Origin: Nitzschia sp. DOCU1
Taxonomy: Eukaryota; Bacillariophyta; Bacillariophyceae; Bacillariales; Bacillariaceae
DNA length: 64,000 nt
Assembly (NCBI GenBank): GCA_951394045.1
Contig: OX595989.1
Span: 3,596,001 to 3,660,000 of the forward strand
Reading direction: 5' to 3'
This document shows, piece by piece, positions 20,848-31,771 of the stretch. Below the pieces are notes generated by a model that ran no database searches, had not been told where the DNA came from, and saw only the letters and a program-made list of their open reading frames with translations. Position numbers and translations under genes: made by a program. Position 1 is the stretch's first letter, and the number at the start of each line of letters is the position of its first letter.

Positions 20848-22077
20848 ATGAGGAGCGACCCTTCTGCTAACGCTACTGCTGCTGATCCTGGGGGTGACCC
20901 CGATCATTCGATTCCCAAAGAAGAGGACGAGGAACTGGAAGCATTTCTGCCGGTGGGTTCTTCGCCGCCCTCATCGTTTCAGAGAAACAATCACAAAACG
21001 AGGCCGCCCAGGCAAGCCGAGGCCCGACTTTGGAAGATGGTTCTGCTGACGGTCATGATGGTGGGACTGGGGGGCGTCTACCTCGATGCGTACGAGGAAA
21101 CGATCCAAAGTAATGATGCTACCGGCACTAGCACTAGCAATCCTTCAGATGTGGCAGAACCTCTTTTGACAGACAATGTTATGCTGGACAAATGCAGAAC
21201 ATTGGTATCCGAGTACATGGAGAAGCTACAAAGTCTGGACATTCACATCGATGGCGTCTCGGACTCGTCTTGGGAGAGGGCGATTTGTCTGCCATTCGAG
21301 GGGAGCAGAACGATTTCGACCAAACCTTTGATTATTGGAGCTGGGCCAGGTTCTACCGCCTCAAGATCCTTTGCGAAAGCTGTGGCATTACTGGGCAAGA
21401 CCGTGTTACACTTGGATGTTTTGATCAAGCCTCAGTGGGTCCAAGGATCCCGGACTGATGCACATAGTGGAAAAGGTTACACCGACATTTATAAAGTGGA
21501 CGACTTGGCGGCTCCTTTTATCAATGAGAAACTGTGGCGGGAGCAAGAATCAGCTTCGATCATGGACTTTGCTCAAGTCTTTCAGTCAGTCGATGCTCTG
21601 TTTGATGCTCCATTGAACTTTTATGTCTTTGATTTATTGGCGGCATTTCCAAATGCCAAAATCATCATGACACATCGTGATCCTGCCATTTGGTATACAA
21701 AAAGGGCTGACTGGTGCCGGCGCCAGGAAGCCATTGAAGATTGTGTGCCCTTTGTACTAAGACCCTTACGGTTGAGTATTGTCAGCAACATGACACAAGA
21801 GCAAGTCGTGGGGTCCTTTTATGCTACCGAACGACTCATCCAAGGAATGGTAAACTTTGATCCAAAACGATACCTGCAAGTCGATGCCTGGAATCGACCA
21901 GACAGTGGAAAAGGAGATTGGATGCCCGTTATAGCTGAATTTATTGGAGTGCCCATGCCACCTCCAGAAACGAATTGTAGCATGCCCGTGGATGTGGATC
22001 ATGATCTCACTTGTGGGGTCTCGGATGAAGCATGTAAGCAATGCGATCACTGGATGAAGGATCATCTTCGTCGGTAG
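20848..22077 (+). CDS. Sulfotransferase-family protein, type II membrane
   Basis: 409 residues, one exon. The cytoplasmic tail is acidic and Pro-rich, followed by one membrane helix at about residues 63-80 (KMVLLTVMMVGLGGVYLDAY). The lumenal domain has LIIGAGPGSTASRSFAKAV, in the position of the 5'-phosphosulfate-binding loop. It also has FPNAKIIMTHRDPAIWYTKR, matching the 3'-phosphate-binding segment of PAPS-dependent sulfotransferases. Both are seen in the Sulfotransfer_4-like group. It likely transfers sulfate from PAPS to a glycan or small molecule in the Golgi. A Cys-rich C-terminus (CGVSDEACKQCDHW) may form disulfides. The substrate is unknown. Confidence 0.78.
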   Translation: MRSDPSANATAADPGGDPDHSIPKEEDEELEAFLPVGSSPPSSFQRNNHKTRPPRQAEARLWKMVLLTVMMVGLGGVYLDAYEETIQSNDATGTSTSNPSDVAEPLLTDNVMLDKCRTLVSEYMEKLQSLDIHIDGVSDSSWERAICLPFEGSRTISTKPLIIGAGPGSTASRSFAKAVALLGKTVLHLDVLIKPQWVQGSRTDAHSGKGYTDIYKVDDLAAPFINEKLWREQESASIMDFAQVFQSVDALFDAPLNFYVFDLLAAFPNAKIIMTHRDPAIWYTKRADWCRRQEAIEDCVPFVLRPLRLSIVSNMTQEQVVGSFYATERLIQGMVNFDPKRYLQVDAWNRPDSGKGDWMPVIAEFIGVPMPPPETNCSMPVDVDHDLTCGVSDEACKQCDHWMKDHLRR

Positions 22078-22595
22078 CCTACAGGATACTAGAAAGTTCA
22101 TAGCTGGCATAGGTTTTTGATGCTACTTCTCTTCACTACCATGCCAAAGAACTTTTCTACTACTATGATCAAGGATCGTTTTGACAAAACGAAGGGAACG
22201 AACTTCAAACAACTTTTTGGGCTAGAAAATTGCAGCGATGACTGTTCTAGACTGTTCTAGCGAGATTGAGTTTGCCGCCTAGTGCTGCGTGGAATATAAA
22301 TGGATTCTTCTAGCAACTCGTTAGCTTCGTAGAATGCTCGCATCAGTGTGACGGGTATCGAAACGTCTGCTACTTTTAACCTTGGCAGGTCCTTTTTATA
22401 CTCCAATGTGGAATGTTTCGGCAGTCTTTAGCGCGGCTTTAGACTCTGAGAGAGGCGATGGAAGTCCCCACGCGCGCAACATCTACTACGTCGACCCGAA
22501 GGAAACTGTTTCGGCGCAGTCATCATCATGATCGCCGCAGCTTCTAAAAACCAGAACTCGATCCAATCCATCACCAAACCAAGGATGCAATTTCC
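22078..22595. other. Intergenic between convergent genes
   Basis: No supported gene. Holds 3' ends of the sulfotransferase and of the minus-strand glycosyltransferase. Confidence 0.45.
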
Positions 22596-23924
22596 TCAAC
22601 GTGATGTTTTAGATTCTGGACGGTCCACAAAAGACCATTGAAAACGCAAAAAGGTATTGGACCAGCATCCAGATCGTTGTAGCTTTTGCAATTTGACTAA
22701 ATTCAAATTGGTCGACCGCGAAAAGCTTGACAAGGCTTGCCGCGCCTTGATGCAAACGGTTCGAGCTTTGCCATCACCCAGCCACGTCGGATCACAGGGA
22801 TCTTCCAAATCAACTTGTTGTAAAATAGCGTCGCCATGTACTTGACGAATCCGTTTTCCGAGTTCTTCCCATTTCCACCAAAAGGCTGAATCTTCGCTTC
22901 CATAATGACCGGCAAAGTCTTCTTCCATACCGCCGGCACCCGACCACCAGTGTTGGGGCGATATCGCTAACGCAGAAGGATGTATCTTGAAACTACCATC
23001 AGGCCTTGAACGATTAAATGCATGAGCCACCCACATGGTCGTCAAAAGTGTAGTTTTCCACGTAGTCAGTGCTTCCTGAAGCACCGACACTGGTAGTATC
23101 AAATCCAAATCGAGAGAAATCACTAGATGATTCGTATCATCGCCACTAGATTGTTGTTGTTCTTGTAGTAACTGGGAAATGTGCATACCCAGATTACGTG
23201 CTCCTGGTTGGTTCCATGGAATATTCTGGTGGATTCGAACCAAATGCAACATTGGAAGTTGTCGATAGTGTCGAGCCGTCACATATTCGCTAGCAGACAG
23301 TCCCATGGGCGAGCCATCATCCACAATGACTAGTCGAACACTCTCTGCCAAACCAGCAAGGCCATGGAACACGTCACGGTAGTAGTGTTCGAGTTGTTTC
23401 AACAACATGGCTGGATTGGCGTAGTAAATCAAGACAATTGTAGCAGATGCTGCCTTCTTTCTTGAAGCATCAATAAGAGGAAGGGAGGATAAAGTGGGAG
23501 TGGGGCCCGGACACGTTAACGCAGTGGCAGAAGAAGACGCGTTGAAGGAACCCCGTGGACCGGTGCAAGCTTTGACAGGCGGCGACGCTGCTAGCTCTGA
23601 AGCAGCATCCGATCGCGGATGGTGATGACTCGACGAAATTCCCCATGGCGGATTCATCCAGCAGCCAGGAGCAAAAGTAGTGGAAGAAGAAGATGCAGCT
23701 TGGGATGCACCACTTTTGCTGAATACAAAAGAAGACAAGACATTTGTCGACCAGCCGTACAAGACCGCGAGAGCACCAAGATACCCAAATCGGCGAAGTA
23801 GGGCAAGGTGATGATTCCGTCTCTTATTATTTTGGCGCCCATCGCCTGGTCGAACGACGGATTTATTATAGGCACTGCTACTACTACTAGCGACAGAGCC
23901 AGTAGTGGTTCCAGGACGTCTCAT
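22596..23924 (-). CDS. GT-A fold (GT2-like) glycosyltransferase, type II membrane
   Basis: 442 residues. After a Ser-rich basic N-terminus, one membrane helix (FGYLGALAVLYGWSTNVLSSFVF, about residues 46-68) anchors a lumenal domain. It begins ATIVLIYYANPAMLLKQLEHYY and continues RLVIVDDGSP (nucleotide-sugar loop). Further on are PWNQPGARNLGM, VISLDLDLILP (DxD-type metal site) and GAGGMEEDFAGHYGSEDSAFWWK (the acceptor/catalytic acidic motif of GT2 and GalNAc-transferase-like enzymes). Donor and acceptor are unknown. The ATG at 23924 is the first in frame. It precedes, on the same strand, the silaffin-like gene at 24241 by genomic order only. Confidence 0.75.
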   Translation of the reverse strand: MRRPGTTTGSVASSSSSAYNKSVVRPGDGRQNNKRRNHHLALLRRFGYLGALAVLYGWSTNVLSSFVFSKSGASQAASSSSTTFAPGCWMNPPWGISSSHHHPRSDAASELAASPPVKACTGPRGSFNASSSATALTCPGPTPTLSSLPLIDASRKKAASATIVLIYYANPAMLLKQLEHYYRDVFHGLAGLAESVRLVIVDDGSPMGLSASEYVTARHYRQLPMLHLVRIHQNIPWNQPGARNLGMHISQLLQEQQQSSGDDTNHLVISLDLDLILPVSVLQEALTTWKTTLLTTMWVAHAFNRSRPDGSFKIHPSALAISPQHWWSGAGGMEEDFAGHYGSEDSAFWWKWEELGKRIRQVHGDAILQQVDLEDPCDPTWLGDGKARTVCIKARQALSSFSRSTNLNLVKLQKLQRSGCWSNTFLRFQWSFVDRPESKTSR

Positions 23925-24240
23925 GATAGCATCATCGTTGCATCAAAAGGTTTCGTTGTTGATGTTTATGGTAATACGATAGTTACTCGCTCTCGTTTTT
24001 TTCAATGGATGGTCTTTGGTCGACGCACATCATGTCGATGATGCGCGCGGCTGCCCCGCCGTGGCCTTTGATGACGTGTACACTGGCAATAGGTTTGAAA
24101 ACCATTTTGACTATGACAACTCAGTTTTAGGACAAAATTACAACCGGTAGACTGCTCTATCATTGCTCTACTAGTTGCATAGTAGCGACATAACAGTTCC
24201 GAAACAACGGGGAAAAGAGGACATGTATATTTTTATTGGA
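23925..24240. other. Intergenic
   Basis: Promoter side of the GT2-like gene and 3' side of the Lys/Thr-rich secreted protein gene. No gene is seen. Confidence 0.45.
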
Positions 24241-25293
24241 TTAAGGCGCTGTGGCACTGGGACGTGTGCTGACGCTAGGTTGTGGGCTGACGGTAGGCGC
24301 TGGTGCTGTGGGCCCCGAAGTAACCTCAGAGGGTTCACTAGACTCATCATTGCTTGTGGGCGATGGAGTCGCCTCTGTTGTGGGCGCTGGAGTAGAATCA
24401 GTCGCATTTCCTGTGGGCGCTGGAGTACCAAATAAAGGTGTGGGTGAATCAGTATAGATTCCGCCGGTGGGTTCAGGAGTGCTCGGCGCCACGACAGTGG
24501 GGCTGGAAGTTGGCCCTCCCCGGACGTCGTGATAATAGGCTCCAATCACTTGATTGTCGGTGGAGCAAAGTACAACTGTTGAATCAGAATCCCCCGGAAT
24601 CAAAAATTTGACCACTCCTGCGTTGTCGCTTGAGGGGATTAACTTTCCATTCGGGGGAGGACACGAAAGGCCGGTTATATCAAGAAGCTTCCTTCTTGCA
24701 GCTTCCGTAACAAGGAACACATCTGTATCGGCTGGGATGGTAAGCTCGAGAGTAATATCATCCTCGGAGATTTGAGAAAAGGAAGTCTCAAGAAACGGAG
24801 TTTCTGCAGTTGCCCTTGAAAAATCACCGAACAAGGTTAAGGCGTCCACTCCATCAGAAGGAGAAACACCAGCGCTTTTGCTGCTTCTATTCTTTGAAGA
24901 CTTGGAAGAGGGGGGATCATCATTTCGACCTTTCCCCTTGTTTTTGGAGGACTTGGTATGCTTCTTGTTATCATCGTCGTCCTGCTCGACCTTCTTTGCT
25001 GCATTGCCGGCGTCACCATTACCATTCTTGCGTGGGATAGTCTTGCCAGATGATTTCTTATCACTCTTCAGACGGCGACCCAAAGGTGATCGGCCCGCTT
25101 CGTCTACAAGCTTTCGAATCAACTGAAGCGGATCTGTTCCAAACAAAGAATCCTCAACGCCAGCATTAGCATCGTTTTGTTCGCCCTTATAAGAAATTTG
25201 AACATTGCGCGCATCCACGGAGTGTTGTGACAAGCAGTGAACCAGCCACCAGACGCCAAGGGCTTTGTAGACGGTCGGAGTTCCATACGCCAT
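24241..25293 (-). CDS. Secreted Lys-rich / Thr-Pro-rich protein (silaffin-like composition)
   Basis: 350 residues from the ATG that begins MAYGTPTVYKALGVWWLVHC, a plausible signal peptide. After an RRL triplet (residues 73-75) comes a Lys/Ser-rich stretch (about 76-140) with KHTK, KSSK and similar KxxK-spaced lysines and a DDDD patch. A folded-looking middle domain (about 150-258) contains LELTIPADTDVFLVTEAARRKL and two Cys. The last 90 residues are Thr/Pro/Ser repeats (PTSSPTVVAP, PAPTTEATPSPTS). Silaffins and related biosilica proteins share a signal peptide, RxL processing sites and KxxK-spaced, modified lysines. That comparison is compositional, not homology. A glycosylated wall protein is an alternative. 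Confidence 0.65.
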   Translation of the reverse strand: MAYGTPTVYKALGVWWLVHCLSQHSVDARNVQISYKGEQNDANAGVEDSLFGTDPLQLIRKLVDEAGRSPLGRRLKSDKKSSGKTIPRKNGNGDAGNAAKKVEQDDDDNKKHTKSSKNKGKGRNDDPPSSKSSKNRSSKSAGVSPSDGVDALTLFGDFSRATAETPFLETSFSQISEDDITLELTIPADTDVFLVTEAARRKLLDITGLSCPPPNGKLIPSSDNAGVVKFLIPGDSDSTVVLCSTDNQVIGAYYHDVRGGPTSSPTVVAPSTPEPTGGIYTDSPTPLFGTPAPTGNATDSTPAPTTEATPSPTSNDESSEPSEVTSGPTAPAPTVSPQPSVSTRPSATAP

Positions 25294-25747
25294 GGTGATG
25301 AAGCAAATTTTGATTGTATTGCCAAGAAAAAATGAAGCCTTTTTCCTTCCGTTGATGGATGAAAAATTACGAAAAATTAAAACCCAACCGGCGTGCTTGG
25401 GCATAATTGCTCAACGCATCAAATTTTTTCGAATGTGCACGTCTGATGGTCCGTCTGTCGACCCGCCATGTCAGACGTGAACCTTCGCAATTCCCGGCCG
25501 CAACGAAGTAACCCTTATGGCAGTTGCTCTTTCGCAATCCGCCGAAGTGCTATTGAAGCTATGCTATCAATAATATCGGTGGAAACGACGAGAGAGAGAG
25601 AGAGAGAGTAAAATCAACAACGAAACATTAAGATTCATCTGCTATGCTATTGGTCTTTTGGGATTTTTCCGCCGTATAGTTGTGGTACAAACGTTCGGAC
25701 AAAAATAGTCGCGAAACAACGGGGTAAAGGTATCTACTTTCGTTGGA
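25294..25747. other. Intergenic with (GA)n microsatellite
   Basis: A perfect (GA)n run spans 25590-25608. No gene is seen. Confidence 0.5.
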
Positions 25748-28700
25748 TTAAAACTCTGCTAACGATTTGTCTCCCTTGGACGTGTCTGTTCGTGAACGCA
25801 CCAGCTTGGTCTTTTCCACTACGGCAGGTTTGAACGAAGAACCCCGAGTGCTGACCGTGACGGTATCTGCCCGGGACGACGCCTCTGTCCGGGCACGTTC
25901 CAAGCGATCAGGCCTGGACGTAGTCTTTCCTCGCGAAGCATCAGTTTGAGCTCGCTGTTCTAGCTTGATATGATCGGGTTTGTTGTGAAAAGAGGAGCTG
26001 CCGAAGCTCTCTCGCTTTGTTAGATCCGCAGCATCGCCCCACCTCTTTTCGACATCAATCAACAGCGAAGCAAAGTCAAATGCCCCACTTCTTGTATTCG
26101 TAGCGTCCGTCAACTTGACACTTCGCAGGCCTTGTCGTAAGCATGAAACGGGAATAGCCGCCGTGGCGACAAATTCGTCCGAGCTCGGGGCGACTTCCTT
26201 GTCAAATATCGAAAGCTGCAGCATAGCACTAGGCCAACTTTCCACAGTAAACTTGAACTTTTCTTCATTCCAGATGGGAAAGAACCCATTGTTGTAGACG
26301 ACACCGGTTTGAAACGTCGAAGCATCTTCTTTGACTCCATTCTTAACGTCAAAGACAGAGACTCGGACGTAAGGATCGATGCATTTATCGCCACGCTTGT
26401 CCTTTGGTTTTGGGAGACATGACCCACTCAAGACGCGAATAGATAGTTTCATGGGTTTGGGTGGATCGCGCGACGGGGCCTGAAGTTCCAGCAAACTATC
26501 GGGTTTGAGTACGTAGCCGCATCCTCCATTTTCTCGAAAGCGTCCATCATTCAAAAGCAGCCCCGTATCAGTAGTTTGGAAATTGAGCGAGACTAGCTGA
26601 CAGCCAACGGACCATGGTAGAATGGGCATGTAGTTGCTGGAATCGATTCTGGAGCCAGCCGGATAGGTCCGTGACATGTGAGATTGGTTGTAAATTGCCC
26701 ATTGATGCCGATCCGTCTTGCGTGATAACGACCGAACCTTGTTTTCCGAAAATGAGTGCATGTGATGTGTCGGATTCATGATACTAGATTCCCAATCCGT
26801 CAATTTGCTGCCATGAAATAGTGTCAACCTCGCCAGTGCTGGACAAATTGTATGATGCTTTTTGGCCGTTTGTGGGGGGACGGATGGAGACTCTCCGCCA
26901 AAAATCGTCGATGGTGCACCGTCATCAGAAACATCGTCGTCTGTATCATAGTCATCATAATTCAAATTGCTGGGGCGTCTGCCCTTGATGACGACCATAC
27001 CTCTTAGCCTGTAAAGTGGGAGGAACACCCATTGGTTAGTCTACACGCGCGGTCCATTACCCAAGCGTATATCCTCCATCTAAACTACTTACTCCATGGG
27101 CGAAGGTAGCCGCCCCAACAAGAGACTTTCTTCTCGAGGAACATACAGCGACTTGCCCAAGATGTGAACGAGTTGTTCGGCCATGATTTCTTGGTAGGGA
27201 ATGGAGCAATGATTCTCAAAGGAAAGAATCAAGGGGAACGTATCGGGATGGAAATTCAAGAACAGCTTGAGTGCCTTGATAATGTCACGAAACAAGATTT
27301 TGCTCGTCATGGTGTGCCTATAGTAGGTGATAGAACGCGGGTTGAGCATGAGAGGTTCAAGCTAGACACACAGACAAACGACGCCACCAACCCGTCGAAC
27401 TTACCCATGCCACACTACAGGCCTTGGTAGTCCATCATCGCCCAAATCCCCATCCCAGACATCCAATTCCAAACACCGACACCCCCGATACAAGGCATTC
27501 GAATACATGTCGACACTAGAACTCGACGTCAATTGATCCCCCGTCAGGTATGTGTTGTGACTAGAGTTGATCCAATATTCCGAAATGGGTCGATTCATGC
27601 ATTGAATATCCAAACGTTGCCGTGCTGGATCGTAAGCGTCATTTTCTTCCAACAACAAGTAAGCTTCAAATCGATTCTTGTCAATTCGTAGCGGGTCCTT
27701 TTCTTGTGATTCTCCCGCAATATGTGGTAATTCCAAATCATTGAGCCGGGAAAATAGTTTTTGAACATCTTGTATCGTAGTTTGCCATTCTCCTTGTGTT
27801 TCATGACAAAACTTTTCCAAAAAGGTTTTATCGCTGACGGTCATGCGTGGTTTTCCATTTTTCATCAATTCCCCAAACAAGTTATTCCAATAAATGTTGA
27901 TGGGCTTGACAAACCATGAATCGCGTTTGAGCTTATGCAAGAGAGTGCACGTTTGTTCAAAGGTCAATCCTTGTCGTCGCATCTTTCGGTCCAATCCAAT
28001 AGTTCGAGCGAACTTTTCGTATATATCATTGAGTTCTTTGGGTTTGAGTAGATAGTTCATTTTAGCCAATAGTTTTTGTAGTTCGTTGCTGTTGATATAA
28101 TGGGTCTTGTCCTGAAAAAGTCGATAGATAGAAAGTAGAAGGACGACGGGAAGGTGAGTCAACGAAATATCTTGCTCTAATCCACTCTAGCAATGCACCC
28201 CCTTCCAACGTACCTTATCGGAGAGTGCATCTAACCAATGATATCTCAATAACAATACATCATTGCTGACTCGACGTTTTTGTTCTTGATAGGTTTGTAG
28301 GATGCGATCAATGGCATTTAAAATTTCGTCTCGTTTGTCACTCAACATCATTAAATCCAAGGTCCAATCGCCTCTAAACAATATTGAAAAGCATTGGGAG
28401 GGATCCAAATACTCGAGCGACGCAGGATTGGCATTTTGTGCCAATAAACTCTTGAGTGAATCTTGACGATTTTTTCTGTCATTAAAGAAAGAGAGTAGAC
28501 GTTGAGTAGAGAAATGATTGGTGAGAACCGACAGCGCTTTACAGCAACAACAACTTCATGATACCGCCTGCACTTACTTTGCCAATTCAAATCGTTTGGT
28601 GGCATGCCCTCGTTGAATTCTGTCAATCGCTCCAATATCAATGGCCCGTTCTTGCAAGGTCATACTCATGGATCCTCGTCCCCACAAAAAGCTAAAGGAT

Positions 28701-29037
28701 GCTCGGGACGTCGATTTTCGTTCGGTAGTCAAATAGAGAGTAAAATTATCTTCACTCAATGTGAGAAATGATTTTTGCGTCTTGCCATTGGCAAAGACTC
28801 GCAGCACATGAACGCCTTGTTGCAATTCGAGCGGCACATCGAGTCCTCTCAGGGCATTTTTGAAGGTCGATTTCGGATTGTTGCTGCTGCTGTTGCCTTG
28901 AGAAGTGTCTACTAGTAGAAAGAAGAGTAAAGGCAAAGACTATCAGGGTGAGTCTCGGGAAGAAAACAAACGAGCTTCACAAACAAACACGCACCTGATA
29001 GTCGGCCTTGTAAATGCCCATTGGAAGTCGACGCCAT
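25748..29037 (-). CDS. PLC: Phosphoinositide-specific phospholipase C (delta-like), six exons
   Basis: Exons 28995-29037, 28578-28911, 28214-28475, 27405-28111, 27093-27317 and 25748-27008 have GT-AG introns of 83-102 bp. They join in phase to 943 residues. Domain order: an N-terminal PH-like region (ALRGLDVPLELQQG...LYLTTERKS, then FSILFRGDWTLDLM); an EF-hand-like region (TIGLDRKMRRQGLTFEQTC); the X domain with NSSHNTYLTGDQL and VVWHG|HTMTSKILF, which carry the two catalytic His; a linker; the Y domain (LPSPMELRGMVVIKGR...SRTYPAGSRIDSSNYMP, FQTTD); then a C2 domain (LSIRVLSGSCLPKPKD...DPYVRVSVFDV). The tail is basic and Ser-rich. It hydrolyses PIP2 to IP3 and diacylglycerol at membranes. The last exon also reads through an acidic stretch (DDYDTDDDVSDD) typical of X/Y linkers. 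Confidence 0.9.
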
Positions 29038-31771
29038 GACTTGATCACTGCTGTTACTAGCTAGTAGTAGTATTGCTCGCGACGACGACGACGCTGTGGC
29101 ACTGGACGAGGAAGGAACTAGCTAGCCACACTGACCAGCACCACCACCATCCACAGCGACTAGTTGCAGTCTTGTGTGTGTCTTGAAGGACCGCCGGATA
29201 GACTGGACTCAACTCAACTCAACTCAACTCTTGTCGAGTCGTTCAAGAACAACAACAGCTCGTCGTCGTCTCTCGAAACCCCAGCCGAGCAAGTACTTTA
29301 ATAACACTAGCAGCAACTCTGCTACTCTAGTCTCCAACAATCTTCTTCTTCAACACACTACTACTCGGCGAAACAAACACCAAAAGAGGCAATGGATCTT
29401 TGCCTCTTGCTCTTTTTGTGGCTGACGCTCCGAACTGCTCCAGCAGGCCAACCGTCGGCCACGTAGGTAGCACTTGATAGGGTTCTGAAGGAACTACGCT
29501 GTTTCCGTCCAAAAGAGCCCTCTTTTCACGTTTTTATTGGAATAAACTGTTAGGGTTCTGGAATAAACTGTTAGGGTCTTGACACAAAGGGACCGGAAGT
29601 GCGAAATGACGAAATATATTGCCAAAACCTGCCTCGTTTAGCCACAAAAAATCCCGCAAATCCAAAAACTCTTAACAGGAGACATCGCGCGAAAAGCTTC
29701 CAAAACAGCCCAAAAGAGGGGGTTGAGCATTTTGCAACTAGATTTAGCTATAGAATGACTACGGTGCTGAGATTTTGAGGATATATAGTTCACTACCATA
29801 GCCCGGCGCTGCCAGGTTTATAGGTTCGTAGCAATCAATCTCGGCTACTCAGTAATCTCGTAATATTAGCAATTGTCGTGTGATAAGTGCACTGTATGAT
29901 ACGGTCAAAATCCATATCACACCACACTTCGTCTAGCTATTCCTATTCCAAGATGTTCCTACGTTTGGAGGTCTACAAATAATAGCTCTTTGAATATAAT
30001 TTGTCCGCTATTGGGTTCTCAAAGTCGTTTTTGTTGTTCCCTCAGCCGAGGCTCTCTGACTGCCCCAATACGAGTCGTTCTACATCAAAAGCGGGATGTA
30101 CTATTCATACCACTTGCAGTACCCGCGACAGAGGAAGAGGAATAGTGGAAGACTACCACCACCCTAGAAACCCCGCCAGAATGATTGTAGAACATTCTTT
30201 TTCGAAAATTGACCATCGTCTAACAACACAGTCGCAGACTTTCCAGAGCATCCCGCTAAGAGCCGACGATGGTACCACCAAGATGGTTGATTGTAGAGTC
30301 CCACGACCTTTCCATCATCTCCAGTGTCCTTTCCAGTGTCTTTGAAATCGATCGGCAAACCAAAGGCAGCATCCGAAAAGGATAATAGGAGCCAGAAGAC
30401 AAAGATGCAATAAAAATAAAGGCGGCGTTAGCGTCACGAATGAGCGCTTTACAAAAGATCCAAAACAATAGACGTATCTATAATAACACGAACGAGAACT
30501 TACCTGGTTTGTTCCTTCTGAATCGTCCTCTAACGAGCGATAACCGCATCAACAACCTCATTGGTCGACGAGGAATTTCATCAAATCCTTGCCTCGTGAA
30601 ATTAGAATCATTCTCCGCCAAAACGAGCTGTAATAACCAGAGAAGCAGCTCGAATAGGCTTCGATGAGTGGTTGAGCGATTGCAACAAACGGCGGTAACA
30701 AATACTTACTACAGCACTTGCAATCGTCGACGCCGTCATCGTGTTTTTGTGGCTGAAAGATCCGCACTCATACTGTATGGTGGCACCCTGAAATGGCATG
30801 AATGCGCGCACGCTGGCACGCCATTTATTGCCTTGCAAAATTGGTCGTTAAAATACATTGTTTGGTAGTAATTATGCTCGTTTAAAGGCGGTCATTTGGT
30901 TTCGAATTCTTTTCCTTCTTTTTCCCCCTTTTTTCTTCATAAAATTTGAGCTAGCTACGTGGGGGGGGGTATGCCCTCCAGCAGGGGAAAGTGTTCGAAT
31001 CAGTCAAATTCGGACTTGTTGGAGTGAAATGTATCCGTTGATAGGTTGCATAGGCGCGCGTCGGATCATATCCTGGAATTTGAAGGCAGGACATGGCATT
31101 GAACGTGGCATCCTCGGCACGACTCCATGGGCGATACATGTTTTGCCTCGTAGATCGTAGACCAATAGAGATAAATCGTGTTTGCAAGGAGAAGGCGACG
31201 CTCCTCGAACCATCCACGACTTGTATTCACCGCCGACGACGGGTAGTATGGTTGGTAGTTAGAATGAGCAGCAGTAGTGAACGATCCAATAATAGTTGCT
31301 TGTCCCATCTAGTAATAGCTAACTCCACTGCTAGTACTAGCTACGACGGAGGGTAAAGGTTCGAGGAAGACTCCATCGTTTCTTGGTGCTTATCAATCTT
31401 GAAAGGCACTACTAGTTACTTCTCTAGCTAGCTAGCTAGCTATTTTCGCAGCTACTTGTAGAGTAGCAGCAAGTAATACAAATAACAAGGGTTTGTTGTT
31501 GTCTAGGGGGGGGGTCTTCAATGCATAGCATTGTTGCTTCCTCAACCCACCGCCGCTCCGCCGCCGCCTCCGACCATCGATCGGATGATGCATTCAATTC
31601 AATGATTCCTTCGACTGCAATTAAATGCCGGCCACCTCGCTTCCAATGCCGAGTTTTGGCGCACCCGGCCGGCCGCTGCAAGAGGCAGCAGCATCGGCAT
31701 GTTGATGACCATGATGGATGGTCATCATTCTCTCCTATTATTGACATTGCAAACAAATAATACTAGTAATA
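29038..31771. other. Long region without a confident gene
   Basis: Holds the PLC promoter, an (ACTCA)n run near 29214-29230, a 21-bp direct repeat (GGAATAAACTGTTAGGGT) near 29537-29577, and G-runs at about 30961-30969 and 31506-31513. A weak spliced gene model on the minus strand (30256-30799) is listed separately. Open frames at 30951-31308 on the minus strand could belong to it, but I could not join them convincingly. Confidence 0.4.
30256..30799 (-). CDS. Tentative three-exon gene, unknown product
   Basis: Segments 30710-30799, 30504-30627 and 30256-30446 are bounded by good-looking donors (GTA|GTAAGTATT, CCAG|GTAAGTTC) and AG acceptors. The introns are 82 and 57 bp and the phases agree, giving 134 residues. 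The product starts MPFQGATIQYECGSFSHKN and has no domain I recognise. The last segment is also open in another frame ending at 30164 (LPIDFKDTGKDTGDDGKVVG), so the final acceptor is uncertain. Upstream exons are possible. This is a model from splice signals only. Confidence 0.25.

Noticed and set aside
30951..31308. Minus-strand frames as upstream exons of the tentative 30.3-30.8 kb gene
   Set aside because: Three frames are open in part and no donor/acceptor pair joined them convincingly.
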